From NCBI RefSeq assembly GCF_031801495.1, contig NZ_JAOEGC010000002.1, positions 1,488,001-1,552,000 of the forward strand: a stretch of 64,000 nt of DNA. The letters are read 5' to 3'. Source of the DNA: Agrobacterium tumefaciens_K (GTDB lineage Bacteria > Pseudomonadota > Alphaproteobacteria > Rhizobiales > Rhizobiaceae). A program made the position numbers and the translations under genes. The notes under the pieces were generated by a model, which was given only the letters and a program-made list of their open reading frames with translations, was not told where the DNA came from and made no database searches. Below, in pieces: positions 8,860 to 16,495 of this stretch; the stretch's first letter is position 1, and each line of letters opens with the position of its first letter.

Positions 8860-9546
8860 TCAACGATTTCCCCAGCCGTTCCTGAACACCAGTTCCTCGA
8901 GCGGCAGGCGCTGCCGCCAGCCCTTCACCGCAAGCTCCGGCTCGGCATAAAGCTCGTTGACGCGGCCGACGCAGAGCCATGCGACAATTTCGATGTGATC
9001 GGGGATATCGAGAATGGCACGGATATCGCTGTCGTGGAAAATGCTCAGCCAGCCGACGCCGACACCTTCTGCACGCGCCGCAAGCCAGAGGTTCTGAATA
9101 GCGCAGACGGTGGAATAGACATCGGTACGCGGGTTATGGGTGCGTCCCAGCACCACCTCTCCGCCACGCGTCGGATCGCAGGTGACGCAGATGTTCAGCG
9201 GCGCCTTGCGAACGCCCTGCAGTTTCAGCTGGCGGTACAGCGCCTGCCGCTCGCCGGAAAACATCGCCGCCGCTTCCTCGTTGGCACGGCAGAACGCCAC
9301 CCAGGCCGCCTGCTTGATCGCGCCATCGGTGACAAGCGTGAAATTCCACGGCTGCATGAAACCGACGGACGGTGCAGCATGCGCGGCATTCAGCAACCGC
9401 TCCACCAGATCGTCCGGCAAGGGATCGGGCAGGAACTCGTCGCGCACGTCACGGCGCGTTTCGATGGCGCGGTACACCGCCGCCTTGTCGTCTTCGGAAA
9501 ATTCACCGGCCGGGCGCATGGCCCTGCGGACGTCATCGTGTAGCAT
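8860..9546 (-). CDS. bluB: 5,6-dimethylbenzimidazole synthase
   Basis: BluB fragments reduced flavin mononucleotide with oxygen to make 5,6-dimethylbenzimidazole, the lower ligand of vitamin B12. The 228-aa protein has the flavin-reductase-like nitroreductase fold. Visible motifs are RRDVRDEFLPDPLP (N-terminal flavin contacts), AAPSVGFMQPWNF, TRGGEVVLGRTH and GVGVGWLSIFH, the last two being characteristic of BluB. The start ATG has GGGGATAAACG upstream. A cobalamin riboswitch lies in the leader (9632-9794), so expression should fall when B12 is abundant, which independently supports the call. The gene is otherwise isolated from other cob genes. Confidence 0.96.
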   Translation of the reverse strand: MLHDDVRRAMRPAGEFSEDDKAAVYRAIETRRDVRDEFLPDPLPDDLVERLLNAAHAAPSVGFMQPWNFTLVTDGAIKQAAWVAFCRANEEAAAMFSGERQALYRQLKLQGVRKAPLNICVTCDPTRGGEVVLGRTHNPRTDVYSTVCAIQNLWLAARAEGVGVGWLSIFHDSDIRAILDIPDHIEIVAWLCVGRVNELYAEPELAVKGWRQRLPLEELVFRNGWGNR

Positions 9547-9631
9547 CGTTTATCCCCAACAATGCAGCGGCACGGCGCGCTCGCGACGCACCAGCCTCAA
9601 CAACCTTCCGCCGTCCGCGCGGGTCGGTCTA

Positions 9632-9794
9632 TCGTATCAGGCCGGTCTTCTGACTTGGCTTCATCCGCCCGCTTCGCCTTCCCGAATTGACTTCAGTGGC
9701 ATGAAAAACTGGCGTCCGCCTTACAGCGCTGGGCACGTTCCGGATCTGCACCGGATTCCCGATTCTCCCGCCGCTTGGCAGGCACCTGATGCCC
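9632..9794 (-). promoter_or_regulatory. Cobalamin (AdoCbl) riboswitch in the bluB leader
   Basis: Read on the minus strand, the leader contains the ordered conserved blocks of the B12 riboswitch: AGGTGCC near the 5' end, GGGAGAATCGGGAA, CCGGTGCAGATCCGG, GCGCTGTAAGGCGG, the B12 box GCCACTG (9694-9700), CGGGAAGGCG, and the 3' block AGCCAAGTCAGAAGACC ending near 9638. It is 86 bp upstream of the bluB start and after the TolB-like gene on the same strand. I see no T-run terminator between it and bluB, so control may be translational. Confidence 0.95.
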
Positions 9795-9867
9795 CGGGTT
9801 ATGGACATGATAGAAAAGGAATGCAAGCGTCATGCGGGATAGGCTCCGGCATGACGGAAAGAACGCC

Positions 9868-10698
9868 TCACCGAACCGGGAAATACCGCACATAGGCGAA
9901 CTCATCGCCATCCGGAGACCAGTTGGGAGAATTCATCGTGCCCTGCCCGCCAAACAGCTCGAACAGCGTTTCCACGTTGCCGCCATCAGGGTCCATCAGC
10001 CGCACCCGCACATCGAGATCGCGGGGATGGTCGAACACATCGCCATCATAGGAAATGAACACCACCTTGTCGCCTTTCGGTGACGGGTGCGGGAACCAGT
10101 CGCCGTACTGGCTGTCGGTGATACGCTCGACCACCGACCCGTCAGTTCTCACGCGCCAGATCTGCATCCGCCCGGTGCGGCTGGAGTTGAAATAGATCCA
10201 AGCACCGTCCGTGGAATAATCCGGCCCGTCGTTGCGGCCCTCGCCATGCGTCAGCCGCGTCTCAATGCCGGTTTCGATCTCCATGGAATAGATATCAAAA
10301 ACCTGATCGCGAATGCCGCAGTACGCGAAGCTTTTTCCATCCGGCGACCAGCCATGCCAGTAGGACGGCAGATTTTTCGTCATCAACCGTGGCACGCCGC
10401 CGGAGGACGGCAGCAGATAAATGGCGCTTTTGCCGAACTCCACCTTGTCCGAAATCGCATAAAGCGACCCGTCAGGCGAGATGCCGTGATCATTGTTGCA
10501 GATCGTCGCAAAACCGGTATCGACCTTTTGCGGGGGAACATCACCGGAAAGAGACAGGCGGTAAAGCAGTCCGTCGGCATTGAGCAGCAGGTATTGTCCA
10601 TCCGGCGACCAGTTCGGTGCCTCGAAAAGCTCCGGCGTCTGCCAGACCATCCGCGCTTCACGGGTACGGATATTGTAGATTTCGATCGAACTGCGCAT
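9868..10698 (-). CDS. TolB-like beta-propeller (PD40 repeat) protein
   Basis: A 276-aa protein built of WD40-like PD40 repeats, with recurring SPDG motifs (NWSPDGQYLLL, GISPDGSLYAI, GWSPDGKSFAY, NWSPDGDEFAY) and the related PKGDKVVF unit, consistent with a five- to six-bladed propeller related to the TolB C-terminal domain. Unlike TolB it has no signal peptide and no N-terminal anticodon-binding-like domain, so it is probably cytoplasmic. Similar proteins in rhizobia are annotated TolB family proteins, with no proven role. The bluB riboswitch begins just after its stop codon, so bluB must have its own promoter or be read through from here. Confidence 0.8.
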   Translation of the reverse strand: MRSSIEIYNIRTREARMVWQTPELFEAPNWSPDGQYLLLNADGLLYRLSLSGDVPPQKVDTGFATICNNDHGISPDGSLYAISDKVEFGKSAIYLLPSSGGVPRLMTKNLPSYWHGWSPDGKSFAYCGIRDQVFDIYSMEIETGIETRLTHGEGRNDGPDYSTDGAWIYFNSSRTGRMQIWRVRTDGSVVERITDSQYGDWFPHPSPKGDKVVFISYDGDVFDHPRDLDVRVRLMDPDGGNVETLFELFGGQGTMNSPNWSPDGDEFAYVRYFPVR

Positions 10699-10879
10699 GC
10701 TGCCTCCACTTCGTCATCGCCGCGCACTATGGCCGAAACATTTGCCGCTTGCATAGCCCATCGCGGGCGTTATGGTCGCAACATCGCAGGCACCGCCCTG
10801 CAAATCCACACAAGGAGCATGGCAGCGCACCGGCACCGTCCGCGTCCCTCGCCCTCTCTCCCAAATCCAGAGGTTCGCG

Positions 10880-11257
10880 ATGAACACCATCGCCGATCAA
10901 GGCATCCGGTTTGGCCGGATCGCCGCAATGCTTCCGGTCAAGAACATCGAAAAGGCCCATGATTTTTACGTGGGCGTACTCGGCTTCACCAAAACCTTCG
11001 AGAACGGCAATCCTGTCGGCTTCATGATCCTGAAGCAGGGCAATGCGGAACTGCACCTCACTTTGCAGCCATCGCACAAGGCAGCCCCCTTTAACATTGC
11101 GCATATGATGGTGAGCGATGTCGATGCGCTGCACGCCCTCTGCAAACAGCACGGTCTTCGCATCATCAAGGGTCTGCAGGACAAGGACTACGGCCTGCGC
11201 GCCTTCGTTTTCGAAGACCCGGACGGCAACCGCATCGATGTGGGACAGGTCGTTTAA
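10880..11257 (+). CDS. VOC superfamily (glyoxalase/bleomycin-resistance-like) protein
   Basis: A small 125-aa single-domain protein of the vicinal oxygen chelate fold. It shows two beta-alpha-beta-beta-beta modules: MLPVKNIEKAHDFYVGVLGF at the start and MMVSDVDALHAL followed by FVFEDPDGNRIDVGQ at the end. The FEDPDGN motif with its acidic metal-site region is typical of glyoxalase-like and bleomycin-binding proteins. I chose ATG 10880, preceded by AGAGG at a good distance, over the longer open frame from 10772, whose extra 36 residues do not look like the family. The substrate is unknown, and neighbours give no clue. Confidence 0.82.
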   Translation: MNTIADQGIRFGRIAAMLPVKNIEKAHDFYVGVLGFTKTFENGNPVGFMILKQGNAELHLTLQPSHKAAPFNIAHMMVSDVDALHALCKQHGLRIIKGLQDKDYGLRAFVFEDPDGNRIDVGQVV

Positions 11258-11322
11258 GCGACATGATTGACGGCGCGGAGAAACTCGTGCCGTTGATCGG
11301 ATCTAAAGCGCCCCCGCCCACT

Positions 11323-11440
11323 CCGTCACCCCGGACTTGATCCGGGGTCCAGTGCGATCAAGTCCTTGATCGCGGAAGACTCCTCTCATGGCACAGACGC
11401 GCCATGGCTGGATGCCGGATCAAGTCCGGCGTGACGGTGT
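11323..11440. repeat. RIME-like composite palindromic element
   Basis: Outer arms CACCCCGGACTTGATCCGGGGT and GCCGGATCAAGTCCGGCGTG enclose an inner palindrome GATCAAGTCCTTGATC (11356-11371). It fills the space between the VOC gene and nadE, which converge. A degenerate relative with the same inner palindrome is at 23690. Confidence 0.6.
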
Positions 11441-11463
11441 AAATTTCTATCCAGCAGCCAGCA

Positions 11464-13143
11464 TCACCGATCCCGGAACCGGTTCGTGATCGGATAACGT
11501 CGGTCGCGACCAAAATTCTTCTTGGTGATCTTCACGCCCGGCGCGGACTGGCGACGCTTGTATTCGGCGAGATAGAGCAGATGCTCGATGCGATGCACAG
11601 TCGCGACGTCATGCCCGCGCGCCACGATGTCCTCAACCGACATTTCCTGCTCGACCAGGCATTCGAGAATATCGTCCAGCACCGGATAAGGCGGCAGCGA
11701 ATCCTGGTCGGTCTGGTTGGGGCGAAGCTCGGCGGACGGCGCCTTTGAAATGATGTTCTGCGGAATGACCTCGCCCGAAGGCCCGAGTGCACCCGGCGGC
11801 ACATGGCCGTTACGCCATTTCGAGATCGCATAGACCTGCATCTTGTACAGATCCTTGATCGGGTTAAAGCCGCCGTTCATGTCGCCGTAAAGCGTGGCGT
11901 AACCTACCGACATTTCCGACTTGTTGCCGGTCGTCACCACCATGGAACCGAACTTGTTCGAAACGGCCATCAGAATGGTGCCGCGTGCACGGCTTTGCAG
12001 GTTCTCTTCGGTGATGCCCTCTTCCGTCCCTTCGAACAGATCGGAAAGCGCCGACATGAAACCATCCACCGGCTCGGCAATCGGCACGATATCGTAACGG
12101 CAGCCCAGCGCCTTGGCGCATTCGGCGGCATCTTTGAGCGAATCTTCCGAGGTATAGCGGTACGGCAGCATGATGCAGCGAACACGCTCCTCGCCAAGCG
12201 CATCGACGGCGATCGCCGCACAGATAGCCGAATCGATACCGCCGGACAGACCAAGCACGACGCTCTTGAAGCCGTTCTTGTTGACGTAATCGCGAAAGCC
12301 GAGCAGGCAGGCGCGATAATCGGCTTCCTCGCCTTCCGGAATTTTCGAGAACGGGCCGCTTTCGCAGTGCCAGCCATCGTCCGTGCGTTTCCAGTCCGTC
12401 ACCGCCAGCGTTGCCTCGAACTGGCTCATCTGGAAGGCGAGCGTCCTGTCGGCATTGAAAGCGAAGCTCGCGCCGTCGAAGACAAGCTCGTCCTGCCCCC
12501 CAAGCTGGTTGGCGAAAATCAGCGGCAGGCCGCTTTCGATGACCTGTTTCAGCGCGACCTGATGGCGAACATCGAGTTTGCCGCGATAATAGGGCGACCC
12601 GTTCGGCACGAGCAGAAGCTCGGCGCCGCTTTCGGCCAGCGTCTCGCACACGCCCATGTCGTTCCAGATTTCCTCGCAGATCGGAATACCGATCCTGACA
12701 CCACGGAAATTATAGGGACCGGAAATCGAACCTTCGGAAAAGACGCGCTTTTCATCGAACTCGCCGTAGTTCGGCAGATCGATCTTGTCGCGCAGCGCAA
12801 TGATGTTGCCGCCATCGAGAAGCGCCACCGAATTGTGCCGCCCCGTTTCGCCCTGCCGCGGAAAACCGATGATGACGCCCGGACCGCCATCGGCCGTGTC
12901 CGCCGCCAGTTCCTCGACCGCCTTGAGGCAAGCCTTCAGGAAAGCGGGTTTCAGCACAAGGTCTTCCGGCGGATAGCCGGAAATGAACAGCTCCGTCAGA
13001 AGCAGAAGATCAGCGCCTTGGCTGGCAGCATCGGCTCTTGCCTCACGCGCCCTGGCGAGATTGCCCGCCACGTCGCCGACTGTGGGATTGAACTGCCCGA
13101 CGGCAATCCGGAGATGGTTCGGAGTGGTCTGTCTGTCGCTCAT
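11464..13143 (-). CDS. nadE: Glutamine-dependent NAD+ synthetase
   Basis: This enzyme makes NAD+ from deamido-NAD+ using glutamine-derived ammonia, the last step of NAD synthesis. The 559-aa protein has an N-terminal nitrilase-like amidase with the catalytic triad regions LLLTELFISGYPPEDL (Glu), LRDKIDLPNYGEFDE (Lys) and GIPICEEIW (Cys). The C-terminal synthetase domain carries the P-loop VLGLSGGIDSA and the TTGNKSEMSVGYATLYGD region. The length matches the compact two-domain glutamine-dependent NadE of alphaproteobacteria. It is a single gene, diverging from the LTA-synthase-like gene. Confidence 0.96.
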   Translation of the reverse strand: MSDRQTTPNHLRIAVGQFNPTVGDVAGNLARAREARADAASQGADLLLLTELFISGYPPEDLVLKPAFLKACLKAVEELAADTADGGPGVIIGFPRQGETGRHNSVALLDGGNIIALRDKIDLPNYGEFDEKRVFSEGSISGPYNFRGVRIGIPICEEIWNDMGVCETLAESGAELLLVPNGSPYYRGKLDVRHQVALKQVIESGLPLIFANQLGGQDELVFDGASFAFNADRTLAFQMSQFEATLAVTDWKRTDDGWHCESGPFSKIPEGEEADYRACLLGFRDYVNKNGFKSVVLGLSGGIDSAICAAIAVDALGEERVRCIMLPYRYTSEDSLKDAAECAKALGCRYDIVPIAEPVDGFMSALSDLFEGTEEGITEENLQSRARGTILMAVSNKFGSMVVTTGNKSEMSVGYATLYGDMNGGFNPIKDLYKMQVYAISKWRNGHVPPGALGPSGEVIPQNIISKAPSAELRPNQTDQDSLPPYPVLDDILECLVEQEMSVEDIVARGHDVATVHRIEHLLYLAEYKRRQSAPGVKITKKNFGRDRRYPITNRFRDR

Positions 13144-13279
13144 GGCTCTTCATTACCCCGCCCGCGCCTGCTCCGCAACGCGGCAAATGCATGGTCCGCA
13201 TCATCATCGGCGTTCACGCAGAGGTTATCGCCGCATCCGTACCTGAACGCAAAGTTCATGTCGCATTCATTCCGCTTAT

Positions 13280-13307
13280 GTGACAGTTACATGACACTTT
13301 TGCGACA
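13280..13307. promoter_or_regulatory. Pho-box-like triple direct repeat
   Basis: TGACA at 13281, TGACA at 13292 and CGACA at 13303 are spaced exactly 11 bp apart. On the minus strand the better pair reads TGTCAT-N5-TGTCAC, close to the known PhoB box (CTGTCAT-N4-CTGTCAT). It lies 53 bp upstream of the LTA-synthase-like start and 137 bp upstream of nadE. PhoB control is inferred. Confidence 0.55.
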
Positions 13308-13359
13308 TCCGATTCATTCTGTTTCGTGACGTCGCGTACGCATACCGGAGTTTAAGAGT

Positions 13360-15294
13360 TTGAGAAATTCGGCGCCAGAAACAACGGCTTCCGAAAAGGC
13401 TAGGTCTGTCTTTTCCTTTGCCGTGACACGCGGCCTTTCGAAAGGCGCGACAGTCGCCACCGCAGCGGTAAACCTGACGGTGGCGGCTATTCTTGCAATC
13501 ATCGCGCTGGAATGGATCGCACGCGGCACGCTGAACGATGTCGGCACGTTTCTGACATCCGCCGCCCGCCCCGGCCTCACCACCATTGCCGCGCTGGTTC
13601 TCCTTCTAGCAGCACTCGATGCCGTTTTCGGCCGTCGTTATCTCTCGCTTGTCATCGTGGCACCCACACTCTTGCTGATAGGGCTGATCTCCGCGCAGAA
13701 GCAGACATACCTGTCCGATCCGCTGTACCCGTCGGACCTGTTGTTCGGCCGCCAGATCGTCGAACTTCTGCCGACCATGCTGAAAGCCCAGCCGCTGATG
13801 GCCGCACTCGTCGGCCTAGGCATCGTTGCCGCCGTCGCTCTCCTCGCATCCCTCTGGATCGCCGTTCGCAGATACACGCCTGCGCTGCGCTGGCGCGAGC
13901 GCGCCTTCAGCCTTGCACTTGCCCTGCCGCTGCTGACCGGCCTCGGCGCGCTGATGGACTATTCGCATTATTCCTGGCTGCGCGACCGTCTCAACATCAT
14001 TCCCATGATGTGGGACCAGAAAGAAAACTATCGCCACAACGGCTTCCTGCTGGCCTTTGCCTTCAACATTCCGATGGCAAACGTTTCCGCGCCGGAAGGT
14101 TACGGCGAAAATACCATCGCCGACCTGATGCCGGATTCCTCGGCCTTTGCGGCCAACACAAGCGATTACCCCGACATTATCATGCTGATGAGCGAATCCC
14201 TTTGGGATCCGACCCGGCTGACGAACGTCGAGTACTCCGCCGACCCGATGCCGACGATCCGCGCCAGACAGTCCGGCAACGTCTTCTCGCCGGAGTTCGG
14301 CGGCATGACCGCGAACGTCGAATTCGAGGCGCTGACGGGCTTCTCCAACGCCTTCCTTCCCTATGGCAGCATTCCCTATCAGCAATATATCCGCCGTCCC
14401 GTACCCTCGCTCGCCAGCTTCTTCCGTGGCGAAGGGTATTCGGCCATTGCCGTGCATCCGTTCCAGGAATGGTTCTGGAACCGCAAGGAAGTGTACAAAA
14501 ACTTCGGCTTTGAGGAGTTCCGCTCGGAAGAAACGCTGCCTGCCATGGAAAAGCGCGGCAACTTCGCCTCCGACGACGCGCTGATGGACGAGATCATGGC
14601 GACCGCCGACAAGGCGTCGAACCCGCTGTTCCTTTTCGCCGTCACCCTGCAGGGACACGGCCCCTACGAGGCAGACCGTTATGCCGCCAACACCATCGGC
14701 ATCAACGGCAATCTCTCCGCACCCGCATCGCAGGCGCTCGCCACCTATACGCAGGGCGTGGCAGAAGCCGACGAGGCTCTGGTCAAGCTGATGAAGTGGG
14801 CCAAGAAACGCGACCGTGAAACCATCATCGTCCTGTTCGGCGATCACCTTCCGCCGCTTGGCCGCACCTTCATGGAAAGCGGCTACATGCCGGGCATGGT
14901 GGCAAGCCGCCGTGCGCCGCTCGATGTGATGAAACAGGAACATGAAACACCGCTCGTCGTCTGGTCCTCGACCAAGGGCGTGCGCAAGAACATCGGCACG
15001 ATCAGCCCCGCACTGCTGCCTTACCACATCCTGAAGACTGCCGGTTTTTCCGATCCCTTCTACACAGGCACGCTGGGCAAGGTTCAGGACAAGTTCTCCG
15101 TCATCGACCGGCATATGCTGGTGACGAAGGATGGCGATGCCCTGCCCGACTGGTCGACCGCCCCCAACGACGTGCCACAGACGGTCAGCGATTATCGCCT
15201 GCTGCAGTTCGACATGATGTTTGGCAAGCAATATGGCCGTGAACGCTTCTTCCCAGGCTTCAACTGGCTGAACGACGCGGCTCCATCCGTCTGA
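13360..15294 (+). CDS. LTA synthase family membrane phosphotransferase (sulfatase fold)
   Basis: A 644-aa inner-membrane protein with about five hydrophobic segments in residues 25-195 and a periplasmic alkaline-phosphatase/sulfatase-fold domain. Catalytic-site motifs of LtaS/OpgB-type enzymes are present: MLMSESLWD (metal Glu), GGMTANVEFEALTG (nucleophile Thr) and VLFGDHLPPLG (Asp-His). In Gram-negatives such enzymes transfer phosphoglycerol or phosphoethanolamine to envelope glycans; decoration of periplasmic cyclic glucan is a plausible role here but unproven. The start is TTG with GGAG upstream, with no better start nearby. A Pho-box-like repeat precedes it, suggesting phosphate control. 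It could instead act on lipid A or phospholipid. Confidence 0.85.
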   Translation: MRNSAPETTASEKARSVFSFAVTRGLSKGATVATAAVNLTVAAILAIIALEWIARGTLNDVGTFLTSAARPGLTTIAALVLLLAALDAVFGRRYLSLVIVAPTLLLIGLISAQKQTYLSDPLYPSDLLFGRQIVELLPTMLKAQPLMAALVGLGIVAAVALLASLWIAVRRYTPALRWRERAFSLALALPLLTGLGALMDYSHYSWLRDRLNIIPMMWDQKENYRHNGFLLAFAFNIPMANVSAPEGYGENTIADLMPDSSAFAANTSDYPDIIMLMSESLWDPTRLTNVEYSADPMPTIRARQSGNVFSPEFGGMTANVEFEALTGFSNAFLPYGSIPYQQYIRRPVPSLASFFRGEGYSAIAVHPFQEWFWNRKEVYKNFGFEEFRSEETLPAMEKRGNFASDDALMDEIMATADKASNPLFLFAVTLQGHGPYEADRYAANTIGINGNLSAPASQALATYTQGVAEADEALVKLMKWAKKRDRETIIVLFGDHLPPLGRTFMESGYMPGMVASRRAPLDVMKQEHETPLVVWSSTKGVRKNIGTISPALLPYHILKTAGFSDPFYTGTLGKVQDKFSVIDRHMLVTKDGDALPDWSTAPNDVPQTVSDYRLLQFDMMFGKQYGRERFFPGFNWLNDAAPSV

Positions 15295-15331
15295 TACCAG
15301 TAGCCGGATGACAGATCGGCGAGGGACGCCG

Positions 15332-15376
15332 GCCCGCATGGCACGGAAATCAATTGAATTCCGCTGCCATGCGGGC
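15332..15376. terminator. Long hairpin after LTA-synthase-like gene
   Basis: Arms GCCCGCATGGCACGGAA and TTCCG-CT-GCCATGCGGGC pair with a small bulge around an ATCAATTG loop. It is 38 bp after the stop codon and only weakly T-rich downstream, so it is a probable terminator or processing hairpin. Confidence 0.6.
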
Positions 15377-15416
15377 TTATGTCTTGGTACATTAAAAAGC
15401 CAAGCGGGGTTCCGCC

Positions 15417-15950
15417 GTGTCAGATATCTCCGACTATATCATTTCGCATTTCAAACGCTCGTCCCGCGAGATCGGTGAAGTGGAGCGGCGCATCCTGGAA
15501 CTGTCGCATCGGAAGCAGTTGATCTCGACGGACACGAATGCGGCGTTTTCCGCTGGTGCAAGCTTCGGCGACAGGCTGGCCGACGGCATTGCCAGGGTCG
15601 GCGGCTCCTGGGGCTTCATCGTCAGCTTCTGCCTGTTCCTGATCTTCTGGGCAGTCGTCAACACTATCGTTCTCACCACCGGCGCCTTCGACCCCTACCC
15701 TTTCATCTTCCTCAACCTTCTCCTGTCCATGCTCGCCGCCATTCAGGCGCCGATCATCATGATGTCGCAGAACCGGCAGGCGGCGCGTGACCGTTTCGAA
15801 GCGGCCAAGGACTACGAGGTCAATCTCAAGTCCGAACTGGAAGTGCTGTCGTTGCACGAAAAGATCGACATGAAGGTGTTGGCCGAACTTGCAGCACTCC
15901 GGCAGGAGCTGGCGCATCTTCACAGCAAGGTCGCCGACAGGAACGGCTGA
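15417..15950 (+). CDS. DUF1003 family inner-membrane protein
   Basis: A 177-aa protein matching the DUF1003 pattern. A cytoplasmic N-terminus with FGDRLADGIARVGGSWGFI leads into two adjacent membrane helices (about residues 65-85 and 95-115, around FWAVVNTIVL and PFIFLNLLLSMLAAIQAPII). Then comes the conserved MMSQNRQAARDR motif and a coiled-coil-like C-terminus (LEVLSLHEKIDMKVLAELAALRQELA). Function is unknown; family members are widespread and often stress-linked. The start is GTG, chosen because it begins the conserved frame; the ribosome site GGGGTTCC is modest. It is a single gene behind the hairpin at 15332. Confidence 0.82.
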   Translation: MSDISDYIISHFKRSSREIGEVERRILELSHRKQLISTDTNAAFSAGASFGDRLADGIARVGGSWGFIVSFCLFLIFWAVVNTIVLTTGAFDPYPFIFLNLLLSMLAAIQAPIIMMSQNRQAARDRFEAAKDYEVNLKSELEVLSLHEKIDMKVLAELAALRQELAHLHSKVADRNG

Positions 15951-16495
15951 CCCCGGATCATCCCCGCTTTTCCACGGCTCCAGCCGCGATGTTAGTCTGG
16001 CATCAGTCCTGCCGGATGCATGCCAGACGTGGCGAGCATCGAGGGATAGTCCTGATGGGAACGGTGGCGCGTTCGTGACGACAGGGCAATTTCGTGACAG
16101 GCGGTGCACAGCCTGTTGCGAGATACGGCAATCGTGACAGTGCCCGGTTGCGCGACAGCATCCGATCCACACCAGTCCATATCCCGCGCAGCCGGGTCAT
16201 TCCCGTCCGCCAAAGATCGCAAAACCCGCACGATGATATCGTGGCGGGGTAAACGCGCACGTTGCCTGTGCACCTCTTTTCTCCCTCGCAAGACAGCGAT
16301 TGCCCGTTCCGGTTACGAATCCGTCAGAATCTTCCGCTACACATTGACGCAGGCGTTTGTTGCATTGCACTCTTGCGGGCAAGGCTCATGGGAATCGTTC
16401 CCACCGTCGAAGGGGCATCATGCCCGTTTCGCAGCGACGCCAAGGCCGGACAGCAGCTCCGGTCATCTCAAAGCATTTTATGTCCGGGGTTTTTC
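15951..16495. other. 545-bp intergenic region upstream of sthA
   Basis: I see no convincing gene here; open frames on both strands lack ribosome sites and coding character. It holds several scattered CGTGACA words and one perfect small palindrome, TGGGAATCGTTCCCA (16389-16403), 93 bp before the sthA start, which could be an operator. No T-rich terminator follows the DUF1003 gene. Confidence 0.5.

Noticed and set aside
15992..16291. Minus-strand 99-aa open frame in the sthA upstream region
   Set aside because: No ribosome site, no recognisable domain and overlapping alternatives in other frames; coding character not convincing.
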